The notes: generated by a model from the letters alone, not told the origin. A DNA stretch of 64,000 nucleotides from Oscillospiraceae bacterium (GCA_015063845.1 SVTJ01000003.1:1-64000), one strand, 5' to 3'; positions 1 to 8,699 are shown, counted from the first letter of the stretch. Numbers and translations are program-made.

Positions 1-1
1 A

Positions 2-118
2 GCGGAAGCTATGCTTGCAGGCTCGATGTTCGGTTGGAACGTACCCGCTGCCAACCCCAAGAACTACGATAAGGACGGCAAGCTCTTGAAGAAAATTCAG
101 AAACGGGAGGAACGCTGA
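2..118 (+). CDS. C-terminal end of an unidentified protein (5' partial)
   Basis: An open frame enters from the left edge and gives 38 codons before a TGA at 116-118. The visible tail contains AGSMFGWNVPAANPKNY and ends in a basic KKIQKREER stretch. I do not recognise the family. The stop overlaps the next start in a TGATG arrangement, so the two genes were translationally coupled parts of one operon. The next gene resembles a protein carried by conjugative elements, so this fragment probably belongs to the same element, which is an inference from context only. Confidence 0.5.
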   Translation, partial: AEAMLAGSMFGWNVPAANPKNYDKDGKLLKKIQKREER

Positions 119-519
119 TGAACGAAACGATGATGGAAAAGCTATACCGCGAAGCGGCATCATTAGAGCCGCGCCACTCTCCGTGGGGTTCTATCGACGG
201 AATGAGGTGGATTGCAAACGGTATCTACTCCGTAAGTACCCCTTCGCACGGCGGCATTATGGTACACAAATCCGTTGCAGACAAAGTTCTCTCCAAAGAA
301 GCGCAAGAGGTTGGCTTTGTAAGCGAACCCTTTATTTGCTTTGAGGAAGATTGCGATGCTCCCGTATTAAAAACGAAGAATTGTTATCTAAGCAATGCTA
401 CTCTTGCGGTATGGAAAAATAGTAATATAAACCTTGCTTATTGTCAAGTGGAAAACAGCAATATATTCCATATAAATCGCAGTATAGTCCATTGTCCGAG
501 CTGTTTGTTGGATTTATAA
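118..519 (+). pseudogene. DUF7007-like mobile-element protein, 3' truncated
   Basis: The 133-codon frame begins with ATG after GGGAGG. Its middle (GIYSVSTPSHGGIMVHKS and GFVSEPFICFEEDCD, about residues 36-80) resembles the DUF7007 proteins I associate with clostridial conjugative elements; this is recognition by eye. From about residue 80 the protein stops looking like that family and base composition becomes AT-rich. A good promoter for the downstream beta-galactosidase (TTGTCC-17-TATAAT, 492-520) lies inside this tail. I infer that the gene was cut near position 360 by a recombination junction and that the last 50 or so codons are former intergenic DNA read through. A genuine short protein cannot be excluded. 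Confidence 0.5.
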
Positions 520-520
520 T
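492..520 (+). promoter_or_regulatory. Candidate promoter of the first GH35 gene
   Basis: TTGTCC at 492-497 and a perfect TATAAT at 515-520 are separated by 17 bases. The site overlaps the end of the truncated DUF7007-like frame and lies 31 bases before the GH35 start codon. Confidence 0.5.
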
Positions 521-550
521 TAAAGTAACAAAAAGCAAAGGAGAATAAAA

Positions 551-2488
551 ATGAGTTTCGCAAAGCTTGAAATTACAAAAAACGGCTTTACCTTTGACGG
601 CAAGCCTTTCTATATCGCGTCGGGTGATATGCACTATTTCAGATTTTTCAAAAATGGTTGGAGACGCAGACTTCAGCTTATGAAGGATTTCGGTCTTACG
701 TGCGTACAGACCTACGTTCCGTGGAATCTTCACGAGCCAGAGGAGGGCGATTTTCATTTTGAGGACAACCTTGACATTGCCGCTTTTCTTGAGCTGTGTG
801 ACGAGATAGGACTTAAGGTGCTTTTACGTCCATCGCCATATATTTGCTCGGAGTGGGATCTCGGAGGTTTGCCTTATTGGTTGCTAAAAAAGGAGGGCAT
901 CGGAATACGCACCACCGACCCTATATATATGGAGTGCGTTACCAATTACTATAAGCAGCTCATTCCAAAGATAGTTCCTTATCTTTCGACAAACGGCGGA
1001 CCTGTCATAGCCGTTGCGGTCGAGAATGAGTACGGTAGCTTCTGCGACGATAACGACTACATTAAGGCTTTGGGAGATATGCTCGTCGAGCTTGGCGTTG
1101 ACGTTCCGCTTTTCACGGCGAACGGCTACGAGCCCTTCAAGATGCAGGCGGGAAGCCGGCCTGAATATCTGACGGGGCTGGATATTCGTCAGCTCACCGA
1201 TGAGGCGAAGACAAATATCACGGCATACCAGCCAGAAAAACCGATATATATCGCCGAGCTCTGGTGCGGACGCTCACATCAATGGGGAGGCTATTTCGTC
1301 CGTCAGACACCTGAGGCTGTTGCCGAGAAATACAAGACCATTCTTGAAAAGGGAGCGTATATAAACATCTATATGTTCTGCGGCGGCTCTAACTTCGGCT
1401 TTATGAACGGCGCTCTCGTCGGCAAATATAAGGGTGGCAAGGTCGAGGAGTTCCCGTGGGAGCAGTCCACAAAGTACGCCTACATTCCATTTGCTACGAG
1501 CTATGACGTTGATGCTCCTATAAGCGAGCAGGGGGACGTCACACCTAAGTATTACACCTGCAAAAAGGTGCTTAAGGAGTATATGGAGAGCCACGGCTTC
1601 GAATTTGGCGGAACTGACGACTTTGTCTATGAGAGCAAGGTGCAGACACAGCAGATTAAGGGAGTCAAGCTTGATAAGTCGGCAGACCTTCTTGATAACG
1701 CTGAGAATATTGCCAAGACAGTCAGACGTTCAGGAATGCCGCTGACCTTTGAGACTATGGATCAGCCTTACGGATTTATGCTTTATTCTTCGAATATCAG
1801 ATACACTGACGACACGATAAGACAGCTTGTGATCAACGGACTGCACGATTACGCGCTTGTATTTGGCAACGGGGAGTACCTCGGCACGTATATGCGCGAC
1901 CGTGAGTGTGAGCCTATAAGATTTTATATTCCAAAAGAGGGAATGAAGCTTGACATACTCGTGGAGAATATGGGACGTGTAAACTCCGGACACGATATGA
2001 TATTCGAGAAAAAGGGAATACTCGGATACGTTAAGATAGACCTTCTTAAAGAGGACGGAACACGCTACGGCGCGAACTTCAGCCTTGTGGGCAACTGGAA
2101 AAATTACTCGCTGCCTATGAGCGGTGAGGATATAGAGAAGCTTGATTATTCTCTTGCGTCAAAGCAGAACAGACCCGCTGTGTTTACGGGCTCGTTTGAT
2201 GCAAAGACTGGTGTTGATACCTTCGTGAACACAAATGGCTGGACAAAGGGCGTTGTGTACGTTAACGGTTTTAACCTCGGCAGATATTGGGCAGTAGGAC
2301 CTGTCGAAAGCCTTTATGTTCCGGGTGAGATAGTAAAGGAGCATAATACGGTAAGCGTGCTGGAGCTTTATTCTCCAAGTGAGGGTGTGACCGTGGACTT
2401 TGACGTGCATCCCTCTCTTGACGGAGCGGACGGCGGAGAGTTTGCTCGAAGCATAAAGCACCTCGAACGCGACGGACAGGTTGGATAA
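551..2488 (+). CDS. Beta-galactosidase family protein (GH35), first copy
   Basis: This 645-residue protein matches glycoside hydrolase family 35, which removes terminal beta-galactosyl units by a retaining mechanism. The TIM barrel fills roughly residues 10-340 and shows the family blocks YVPWNLHEPEEG (55-66), RPSPYICSEWDLGGLPYW (93-110) and VENEYGSF (157-164). E160 of VENEYGSF is the expected acid/base and E236 of AELWCG the expected nucleophile. The C-terminal half should hold the beta-sandwich domains. No signal peptide is visible, so it should act in the cytoplasm on imported galactosides. AAAGGAG lies 7 bases before the ATG. A paralogue with the same layout lies at 23493-25442. Confidence 0.9.
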   Translation: MSFAKLEITKNGFTFDGKPFYIASGDMHYFRFFKNGWRRRLQLMKDFGLTCVQTYVPWNLHEPEEGDFHFEDNLDIAAFLELCDEIGLKVLLRPSPYICSEWDLGGLPYWLLKKEGIGIRTTDPIYMECVTNYYKQLIPKIVPYLSTNGGPVIAVAVENEYGSFCDDNDYIKALGDMLVELGVDVPLFTANGYEPFKMQAGSRPEYLTGLDIRQLTDEAKTNITAYQPEKPIYIAELWCGRSHQWGGYFVRQTPEAVAEKYKTILEKGAYINIYMFCGGSNFGFMNGALVGKYKGGKVEEFPWEQSTKYAYIPFATSYDVDAPISEQGDVTPKYYTCKKVLKEYMESHGFEFGGTDDFVYESKVQTQQIKGVKLDKSADLLDNAENIAKTVRRSGMPLTFETMDQPYGFMLYSSNIRYTDDTIRQLVINGLHDYALVFGNGEYLGTYMRDRECEPIRFYIPKEGMKLDILVENMGRVNSGHDMIFEKKGILGYVKIDLLKEDGTRYGANFSLVGNWKNYSLPMSGEDIEKLDYSLASKQNRPAVFTGSFDAKTGVDTFVNTNGWTKGVVYVNGFNLGRYWAVGPVESLYVPGEIVKEHNTVSVLELYSPSEGVTVDFDVHPSLDGADGGEFARSIKHLERDGQVG

Positions 2489-2516
2489 GAATAGATGCAA
2501 TGAGACTTTTTTCGGA

Positions 2517-2540
2517 GGAGCTTTCTTTAAGGAAAGCTCC
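2517..2540 (+). terminator. Hairpin after first GH35 gene
   Basis: GGAGCTTTC (2517-2525) pairs perfectly with GAAAGCTCC (2532-2540) around a six-base loop. It follows the GH35 stop by 28 bases. No strong T run follows on either strand, so terminator function is only likely. Confidence 0.4.
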
Positions 2541-2632
2541 CCCGAATTCTAAATTTATTTTGCCACGAAGATTATGGTTTAGTATTTTTTGTTCTGTAAC
2601 GCGATCTCTGTATTATACATTGATCAAGCTTT

Positions 2633-3157
2633 TTATATTCCATACGCTCCCGTCAACGGATCTTTGAAAATTCCGATTTCGGGTGTTGCAAAAGTAAACA
2701 CAATAAACAGCAAGGCAATTACGCAAAGCAGAGCAACAGATGCTTTGGGTGATCTGCATCGGATATTTTCTGAGTTAAAAAGTTTTGCTTCATAAGCATA
2801 CGCGAGCGCTGCGCAAACAAAGAAAATTGCGATATTGATCCAATCGGGTGACTTTCCAATTACGCCATTGTAGGTGTAAAAGACAACAGGGATAAGCAAA
2901 ACACCGAGCAGTATTCCTCTTAGCTTCACGCACCAAAAGTTTTCGCTGTCCTTGAAGAAAAAGCTTTGCACAATGGCGAAGATGAGCATCGGCCAAAAGA
3001 GAATCTTCATGTGCTCCCAAGTCGATTCGTTTACAGCTGAAAACGGAGATATCCACGCTGCCTCACCCAGCCAATCATACAAAAAATGTAATAAAGTTCC
3101 GCCGAGCGAGGTCACAGCGAAGCCCATAAGTTGCCAAAGTCCGATTTGTCGTTTCAT
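2633..3157 (-). CDS. DUF6512 family membrane protein
   Basis: The 174-residue protein has about five hydrophobic helices, starting with a segment around residues 8-28, and ends close to the membrane. The arrangement GGTLLHFLYDW followed by FSAVNESTWEHMK (about 40-52) is what I recognise as DUF6512, a family of unknown function widespread in Firmicutes. The start is ATG with AAGGGGGA just upstream. It stands alone on the minus strand between the first GH35 gene and tRNA-Pro, so the context says little about its job. Confidence 0.75.
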   Translation of the reverse strand: MKRQIGLWQLMGFAVTSLGGTLLHFLYDWLGEAAWISPFSAVNESTWEHMKILFWPMLIFAIVQSFFFKDSENFWCVKLRGILLGVLLIPVVFYTYNGVIGKSPDWINIAIFFVCAALAYAYEAKLFNSENIRCRSPKASVALLCVIALLFIVFTFATPEIGIFKDPLTGAYGI

Positions 3158-3225
3158 AAATCCCCCTTAAACATTTATTTATAGTATATTTAAGGGGAGG
3201 GAAAACTATGCTTTTTGACACTATA

Positions 3226-3268
3226 CAAAAAATAAGCACGGCGATCTTACTAAATCACCGTGCTTATT
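3226..3268 (-). terminator. Terminator of tRNA-Pro
   Basis: AATAAGCACGG (3231-3241) pairs with CCGTGCTTATT (3258-3268). On the minus strand the hairpin is followed by a T run (complement of 3227-3232) and begins at the last base of the tRNA CCA end. Confidence 0.75.
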
Positions 3269-3343
3269 GGTCTAAGTGACACGACTTGAACGTGCGGCCT
3301 CTACCACCCCAAGGTAGCGCTCTCCCAGCTGAGCTACACCTAG
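3268..3343 (-). tRNA. tRNA-Pro (anticodon GGG)
   Basis: Reverse-complement reading gives a full 76-base cloverleaf with encoded CCA. The acceptor stem is CTAGGTG/CACTTAG with one G-T pair. The anticodon stem CTACC/GGTAG holds the loop TTGGGGT, giving GGG and proline identity. The D arm TAGCTCAGCTGGGAGAGC and T loop TTCAAGT are standard. A TTGACT-17-TATAAT promoter lies upstream and a terminator hairpin directly downstream, so it is a single-gene transcript. Confidence 0.95.
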
Positions 3344-3360
3344 ATTTCTGCGACCCCAAT

Positions 3361-3389
3361 ATTATAGCACATCTTTTTTGGGAAGTCAA
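3361..3389 (-). promoter_or_regulatory. Promoter of tRNA-Pro
   Basis: On the minus strand, TTGACT (complement of 3384-3389) and TATAAT (complement of 3361-3366) are separated by 17 bases, ending 17 bases before the tRNA. Confidence 0.75.
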
Positions 3390-3534
3390 GTCTTTTTTTA
3401 AAAAAGTTTTTATTTTTTTGCTTTTAATTTGCTTTTTTCACTTTTTTGCAGTGTATATATGCATTTGACACGTTGTACTCAAGATAAAAACAACCCGTAG
3501 TTGTTTTTGCCAAAAAATGCTTTATTTAAAGTTA

Positions 3535-3563
3535 TTGAAAACCATTATGGGTTGTGTTACAAT
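3535..3563 (+). promoter_or_regulatory. Promoter of the XRE regulator gene
   Basis: TTGAAA at 3535-3540 and TACAAT at 3558-3563 are 17 bases apart, and the -10 is preceded by TGT, an extended -10. The start codon is 38 bases downstream. The rest of 3390-3534 is AT-rich and shows no gene. Confidence 0.65.
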
Positions 3564-3600
3564 GTAAAGGAAAAGTGATATTTGTTTTAAGGAGGAAAAT

Positions 3601-4437
3601 ATGGACGTTTCTATAATTGGAAAGAACATTTCCACTCTTAGGCGTGAAAAAGGAATAAAGCAGGAGGAGCTTGCGCGGGTAGTTGGTGTAAGTGCGCAAG
3701 CGGTGTCAAAATGGGAGAGGGGCGGAGCGCCCGACTGTGAGCTGTTGCCGATGATCGCCGATTATTTTGGCGTTAGCATTGACAGTCTATTCGATAGAAC
3801 GTTTTTCGACAGTGCTGATCTCAGGTTTGCATTGCAGACGCAGATATCAAGCACACCTGAAAAGGAGCGCTTTGATGTTGCTTTTGAATATTGTTGGGAG
3901 ATAGAAAAGGCGTTGTTTGGTTTATCAAGGGACAATTTAACGCTCAAAGAAGCTACTAGGATGTTGAGCGAGAATGAGCGGCTTAAGTCAGCCTTAATGA
4001 CGGACTTAGGCTATACCCAAATGGGGCTTGAGGAGTGGTGCGAGTATTTTTTGCTTGTTCCCGATATCAAGGACAGCGACAAGGCATTATTTGACGGTAT
4101 TGATTACGTATCGTTTTTTGCGGATATTGCCGACAGGGATGTGTTTGAGGCACTTTGTCTGCTTTACAGACGGGACAGCAGAAAATCGTTTACCGTTGAG
4201 TTGTTGACAAAAGCTTTAGGGATAAGCGAGAGCAGAGCGGAGGAGGTACTCGGAGTCATTTCAAAATACAGACTTGTAGAAAAGTCGGTGCTTGAGCTTG
4301 ACGAGGATAAAGTGATATATAACTTCAAGCCGACGCAGACTTTTGTGGCGCTGCTTATATTTGCGCACGAGATGATATCACCACGCAGGCGCGGATCATA
4401 TCTTCAAAATGCAAGGAAAAAGCCATATCTTAATTAA
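3601..4437 (+). CDS. XRE-family helix-turn-helix regulator
   Basis: Residues 5-62 form a Cro/CI-type HTH (GKNISTLRREKGIKQEELAR, then VSAQAVSKWERGGAPDCELL), the usual DNA-binding domain of XRE regulators. The following 200 or so residues contain no domain I recognise; they look mostly helical, and a stretch near 195-225 could be a second winged helix (LTKALGISESRAEEVLGVISKYRLVEKS). AAGGAGG sits 5 bases before the ATG. The gene has its own promoter and a terminator behind it, so it is monocistronic. The target is unknown; the nearby sugar-hydrolase genes are possible but untested targets. Confidence 0.8.
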   Translation: MDVSIIGKNISTLRREKGIKQEELARVVGVSAQAVSKWERGGAPDCELLPMIADYFGVSIDSLFDRTFFDSADLRFALQTQISSTPEKERFDVAFEYCWEIEKALFGLSRDNLTLKEATRMLSENERLKSALMTDLGYTQMGLEEWCEYFLLVPDIKDSDKALFDGIDYVSFFADIADRDVFEALCLLYRRDSRKSFTVELLTKALGISESRAEEVLGVISKYRLVEKSVLELDEDKVIYNFKPTQTFVALLIFAHEMISPRRRGSYLQNARKKPYLN

Positions 4438-4490
4438 ATTGAGTGCAAACTAACGACAAATCAAATACACACGAAAGTGCATATATAAAA

Positions 4491-4529
4491 CCCCGCATTG
4501 GATAAGAAATTTTCAAATACAATGCGGGG
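4491..4529. terminator. Terminator between XRE and zinc-ribbon genes
   Basis: CCCCGCATTG (4491-4500) pairs with CAATGCGGGG (4520-4529). AT-rich tracts flank both sides, and the two neighbouring genes converge on it. Confidence 0.65.
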
Positions 4530-4578
4530 AAACTATTTATTTTGGGTCAAGACAGAGAAATTTCCTTGCTTTTATCTA

Positions 4579-4923
4579 CTATTTTGATATCGGTAAAAAC
4601 CAGAACGACACACAGTAAATTATACATTCAAGCACGACGGGTAATATCATATTTTTGAGGCTGAAATCGACCCAAGTAAAATGCAATGACGTAAACACAA
4701 AAACAGTTGCCACAACTACGAGCATAAATATGATGTGCCCAAGCTTTGCTCCCTTTACGCACAACTTTTTCTTGCAGTTAGGGCAAATACCTGCGTATTT
4801 TTGGAATAGATTTTTTGCATTGTCAAGGTCTGTACCCTTTACGAAAAGCGATATTTTAAAACCACAGCAAGGACAAGAATTGTTTTTTATGATTACTTGT
4901 TTTATGTGCTTTACAAAGCTCAT
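4579..4923 (-). CDS. Small zinc-ribbon membrane protein, unknown
   Basis: The 114-residue protein begins with CPCCGF (residues 17-22) and has CPNCKKKLCVKG near 47-58, together a four-cysteine zinc ribbon. Two hydrophobic helices follow, about 63-83 and 90-110. This is the layout of many small clostridial membrane proteins of unknown function, with a cytoplasmic ribbon and a membrane hairpin. I cannot assign a role. It is transcribed alone toward the XRE gene and they share the hairpin between them. Confidence 0.65.
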   Translation of the reverse strand: MSFVKHIKQVIIKNNSCPCCGFKISLFVKGTDLDNAKNLFQKYAGICPNCKKKLCVKGAKLGHIIFMLVVVATVFVFTSLHFTWVDFSLKNMILPVVLECIIYCVSFWFLPISK

Positions 4924-5003
4924 ATTTTATGTGCTCCTTTATAATATTGTTTTATAGTTGTTTAATTAAAACCATATTTGACAACGGTGACATACATTAT
5001 TTG

Positions 5004-6203
5004 TCAACTTTTGCGCTCAATTTCCTCAAGAAGTTTTAAATATACTCCCGCTGTCCAGCCGAGCATAGGGGGTGTCTGGTATTCACAAGCGGCATCGCAG
5101 CTACCTGTATCGGCGTTATATTTTTCCCAGAGCTGTCCTGTTTTTGCTTCGACGTCCTCTACCATATCGATATATTTTCTCGCTATTCTTTCCGCGTCGG
5201 CATCGTAGCCGTAATTTTTAAGTGCTACGTACATTATCCACTGCAAGCACGGCCAGACGTTGGGTGCTGCCCATTGGAAAACTCCATCCGTCTTTATGGA
5301 AGCGCAGGTATATATACCGAACTTTCCCTCAAGCTCGGGGAGGCGCGTGTGCAATGCTTGCGCCTGTTCTTCCGTTGCCATTCCCACAAACATAGGATAA
5401 TATGCCGCTACGGAGAAGCATTTGCCTGTCTCTCCAGTCTGATAGTCAACGTCGGAGAAGGCTGTGTCTCTCCAGAGAATAGCGTTCATTCTCTCTGCTC
5501 GTTTGTCGGCGCGCTCTTGCCACACCTTTTCGTCTCCGTTATTTAACACGTGCGAGAAATGCGCCATATTCTTTTCTAATTCCCACAAGATAGAATTTAG
5601 GTCGGGAGGGCAGAAATACTGCGCCCGTGTATTAAATCGCGGTGAGAAATCCCAGCCGCTTTCAGCCTCGGCAAGGAAGTTTCCCGCAAGCTGGAGGAGC
5701 GGAGCGGTAGAGGTTGAATTTGTCCTCGCAAGCCACTTTTCGCCAAGGGCTTCCATAGCGGGATCGGTGGGGGTATAGCCGTAGTGCGCAAGGCCGTTTG
5801 GAGCTGTCCTGTTCTTTGTCCAGAAGTCATATTCCTTTTCAAGTCCGCTATATGCCACACTCAACCATTCTGTATCTTTCGTCACCTCAAATACGTCTTT
5901 CACCATCATTGAGAGGAATGGGGGCTGTGAGCGGGACAAATATCTCTTTTGACTGCCGTTAGGTACAAGTCCGAAGCGTTCGACCATATACAGCATATCG
6001 TCAACGTTTTGCCTTGCCTGACGAACGTTCCCGCTACATATCAAGCCGAGATTTGTGAAATAAGTATCCCAATAATAAAGCGCGCGAAAGGTCTTACCCG
6101 GGGTTGGAACTGAATACGGATAAGGCAAGCCTATATTTTTTTCGTCCTCTTCTGCGAAGCATATGCACTCCGACAGCTGCTTTGATACTTTTTCTTTAAG
6201 CAT
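5004..6203 (-). CDS. Trehalase-family glycoside hydrolase (GH37-like)
   Basis: The 399-residue protein carries both trehalase signatures in variant form: TPGKTFRALYYWDTYF (about residues 33-48) and FQWAAPNVWPCLQW (about 310-323). GH37 enzymes invert alpha,alpha-trehalose to two glucoses in an (alpha/alpha)6 barrel; a related glucosidase specificity is possible because the protein is shorter than typical GH37 trehalases of around 500 residues. No signal peptide is seen. I start at the ATG at 6203, where AAAGGAG lies 8 bases upstream; an upstream in-frame start would run through the promoter. A consensus promoter and a palindromic operator candidate precede it. Confidence 0.8.
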   Translation of the reverse strand: MLKEKVSKQLSECICFAEEDEKNIGLPYPYSVPTPGKTFRALYYWDTYFTNLGLICSGNVRQARQNVDDMLYMVERFGLVPNGSQKRYLSRSQPPFLSMMVKDVFEVTKDTEWLSVAYSGLEKEYDFWTKNRTAPNGLAHYGYTPTDPAMEALGEKWLARTNSTSTAPLLQLAGNFLAEAESGWDFSPRFNTRAQYFCPPDLNSILWELEKNMAHFSHVLNNGDEKVWQERADKRAERMNAILWRDTAFSDVDYQTGETGKCFSVAAYYPMFVGMATEEQAQALHTRLPELEGKFGIYTCASIKTDGVFQWAAPNVWPCLQWIMYVALKNYGYDADAERIARKYIDMVEDVEAKTGQLWEKYNADTGSCDAACEYQTPPMLGWTAGVYLKLLEEIERKS

Positions 6204-6225
6204 ATCGGGAACTCCTTTGTTTAAC

Positions 6226-6238
6226 TTTACTACGTAAA
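6226..6238. promoter_or_regulatory. Palindromic operator candidate for trehalase gene
   Basis: TTTACTACGTAAA is an interrupted inverted repeat (TTTAC, three bases, GTAAA). It lies at the expected transcription start, directly after the -10 box, where a repressor could block initiation. Confidence 0.4.
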
Positions 6239-6266
6239 TTATACAATATATTTTCTTGTGTGTCAA
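6238..6266 (-). promoter_or_regulatory. Consensus promoter of trehalase gene
   Basis: On the minus strand TTGACA (complement of 6261-6266) and TATAAT (complement of 6238-6243) are both perfect, with a 17-base spacer. Confidence 0.85.
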
Positions 6267-6267
6267 C

Positions 6268-6299
6268 AAAAACCGCATTGGTATAGTGCCAATGCGGTT
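6268..6299 (-). terminator. Terminator of the GH31 gene
   Basis: AACCGCATTGG (6271-6281) pairs with CCAATGCGGTT (6289-6299). On the minus strand the hairpin is followed by TTTTTG and sits just after the GH31 stop. Confidence 0.8.
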
Positions 6300-6308
6300 A
6301 TGCTTTTG

Positions 6309-8699
6309 TTATTTTACAAGCTCGAGCAAACGCTTTTTGTAGCAGGTCTTAAGGGTAGAGTTCTTGACGATGGTCTTGTATTCGTCGAAGCTCTCGCAAA
6401 GCGTTATTTGCTTATGCAGCCCAGCTCTGATGGCATTGTCACCTTGCATTCTCATCATAGCCTTAGTAGCCATTCTCTTGAGCACGTCAAGCTCGGTTTC
6501 GGGGGCGGGCTCTACTGTGACTGTAAAGCTCTTTACGTTATTGCCCTTGACCTTAACGGTGATAAGGTCGTTGTCGTCGTACGTATACTCGACCTTGCCG
6601 CTGACCGTTACCTTACCTGTGAGGATATTGGGGAAGCGCAGCAAATACTCGCGTTTTGCGGGAACGACGCCCTTATCTCCCTTTACGGTGACGGTAGTTG
6701 TCTGAATGCCGTCTGCATAAGTGTTTGCAACTGTCGTAACAGCCTCTCCCGCCTTGTCGGAGTTGTCCTCGTAGAGCTCATATGTGCCGTTTCCGTTGTA
6801 TACGTCAAGCACGAGCTTGGTGGGGTTATCAAGTGAATTACCTTTGTTGTCCGCGCTTGTTACGAACACACCGCCCGCCTTTGCAAATACGGGGATCTCG
6901 TCAAGATAGCGCATAGCATCGATAACTCTGCCGCCATCGTAGACGTCACCCGTGAAGATGTCCGTCCACTTGCCTTCGGGAAGCCAGACCTTGGTGGAGG
7001 AAAGTCCGAGCGAGTTTGCCTTGCTCGTTACAGGAGCGACGAGAAGCTCGTCGCCAAACATATACTGACTTGTATACTTATAAGCCTCGGGGCATTCGGG
7101 ATATTCATAATACATAGGCTCGATAAGAGAGAGTCCGAGCTTATGGTTCTTTATCGACGCGCTGTAAAGGAAGGGAAGCATCTTGTGGCGCAGACGCAAG
7201 AAGTTCTTTGCTATCTCGCCCTTGCCGCCCATATATACCCAAGGCTCTTTGGTGTTTACCTTTCTGTTGTCGCAGTGCAGACGGTTGATGGGGCTGAACA
7301 CACCGAACTGAACGTATCTGAGGTAGAGCTCGTCGTCCTTATATCCGCGGAAGTGTCCGCCGATATCGTGACTCCACCAGGTGTATCCCGCGTTGGATGC
7401 GGTTGCGGTGAAGTAGGGAATATACTCAAGGGACTTCCACGTAATAAACGTATCTCCCGAGAATCCGAGAGGATAACGATGCGAGCCTATACCCGAGTAG
7501 CGGGAGAGCAGAAGCGGCTCGTGATAAACGCCGTTATCGAGGTAATGATAGTGGTTGAGTGCCCAGAGGGGATCGAGTCCCGCGAGAGCGGTCTCGGTGC
7601 CTTGCTGCCAGTCCATCCACCAGAAGTGAACGCCGTCGCGCTCATAGGGCTTGTGCAGTATCTTGAAGTAGTTGTTGATAAAGTTATCGTCGGTTATGTT
7701 GAAGGGAACGTACATCTTGGTTGCGGGGTCGATACCCATAGCCGTTGCCATTTCCTCGTACTGATCCTCAAAGAAACGAACACCGCTTGCGGGGTGGAGA
7801 TTGAGCGTTATCTTGAGATTTTTCTCTTGAATCTTCTTGAGGAATGCCTTATAGTCAGGGAAAAGATTCTTGTTCCAAGAGTAGCCTGTCCAACCACCCT
7901 TTTTTAGCCATGTTTTTTTGTCTTCTTCAGTACCCTCGGGGAAGTCGAAGTATCTCGACACATCTCCCGAATAGTGCCAGTCCATATCAATGGTAGCGAC
8001 TGTGAGCGGAACGTCTGCGTTCTCGAACTTATCGAGCAGATGCAGATACTCCTTGTCGGTGTATGCATAGTAGCGGCTCCACCAGTTTCCGAGAGCAAAT
8101 TTCGGTATCTTTGGAACGCATCCCGTTATCATATAGAGGGCGTTGAGGGCATCTCTGTATTGCTTGCCGTATGCGAAAACGTAGATATCGAGCTCGGTCT
8201 CTCGTCTTGCGTATATCTTTCCGTCGTCTCGGAGAATGAGCGTCCTTGTGTCGTCAAATACCGCAACTCCATTCTTGGAAATAACGCCCGTCTCGAGCTT
8301 TACGGGCTCGTCAAACTCGCATTGATTTCCGACGTATCTGTCTCCATTGCAGGCGTCAAGCGTACGGTACGTGCCGAGGAGGTTGGCATCGTTATTAATA
8401 GCTACCTTTTTGCGTCCCATAAGGACGTAGCTGTCCTCAAGCGTCTCCGTGAGAACGAGAGTGACCTTGTCTGTCTTTATCTTGAGTGCGTCGTCACTCT
8501 TTAAAACAGCAAATTTTTGCTTTGTCATATTTCTGAACCAAACAGACTGAGTTGCCTCGTCGGTGAAGATACCGTCCTTGTCACGCTCAATCCTGAAGAG
8601 TCTGTCGGCGAGCACTGTCACTCTGTAATTCTTGAATTTTACTATGTTTGCCTCGTCTGCAACGGGGAAGCAGGTTGCAATTAAATGTTTATCGAGCAT
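6309..8699 (-). CDS. GH31 family alpha-glycosidase
   Basis: The 796-residue protein matches glycoside hydrolase family 31, retaining alpha-glucosidases and relatives. An N-terminal beta-sandwich precedes the (beta/alpha)8 barrel, which starts near residue 200 (FALGNWWSRYYAYTDKEYL). IDMDWH lies near 237-242. The nucleophile is D363 in FWWMDWQQGTE, and the acid/base is probably D416 in GFSGDTFITWKSLEY. WWSHDIGGH follows, and beta-sandwich domains complete the C-terminus. No signal peptide is visible. The start at 8699 is set by GGAGG five bases upstream; a start four codons earlier would overlap that site. The next gene downstream is the trehalase-family gene, but each has its own promoter. Confidence 0.9.
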   Translation of the reverse strand: MLDKHLIATCFPVADEANIVKFKNYRVTVLADRLFRIERDKDGIFTDEATQSVWFRNMTKQKFAVLKSDDALKIKTDKVTLVLTETLEDSYVLMGRKKVAINNDANLLGTYRTLDACNGDRYVGNQCEFDEPVKLETGVISKNGVAVFDDTRTLILRDDGKIYARRETELDIYVFAYGKQYRDALNALYMITGCVPKIPKFALGNWWSRYYAYTDKEYLHLLDKFENADVPLTVATIDMDWHYSGDVSRYFDFPEGTEEDKKTWLKKGGWTGYSWNKNLFPDYKAFLKKIQEKNLKITLNLHPASGVRFFEDQYEEMATAMGIDPATKMYVPFNITDDNFINNYFKILHKPYERDGVHFWWMDWQQGTETALAGLDPLWALNHYHYLDNGVYHEPLLLSRYSGIGSHRYPLGFSGDTFITWKSLEYIPYFTATASNAGYTWWSHDIGGHFRGYKDDELYLRYVQFGVFSPINRLHCDNRKVNTKEPWVYMGGKGEIAKNFLRLRHKMLPFLYSASIKNHKLGLSLIEPMYYEYPECPEAYKYTSQYMFGDELLVAPVTSKANSLGLSSTKVWLPEGKWTDIFTGDVYDGGRVIDAMRYLDEIPVFAKAGGVFVTSADNKGNSLDNPTKLVLDVYNGNGTYELYEDNSDKAGEAVTTVANTYADGIQTTTVTVKGDKGVVPAKREYLLRFPNILTGKVTVSGKVEYTYDDNDLITVKVKGNNVKSFTVTVEPAPETELDVLKRMATKAMMRMQGDNAIRAGLHKQITLCESFDEYKTIVKNSTLKTCYKKRLLELVK

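Noticed and set aside
3268-3343. Mobile-element attachment site at tRNA-Pro
   Set aside because: No integrase or repeated tRNA 3' end was seen nearby, and the tRNA has an intact promoter and terminator.
6204-6278. Upstream extension of the trehalase-family protein
   Set aside because: The extension would translate the promoter -10 and -35 boxes, while a good ribosome binding site precedes the ATG at 6203.
7143-7907. 254-codon plus-strand frame inside the GH31 gene
   Set aside because: It is antisense to the catalytic barrel of a clear GH31 protein and has no domain of its own.
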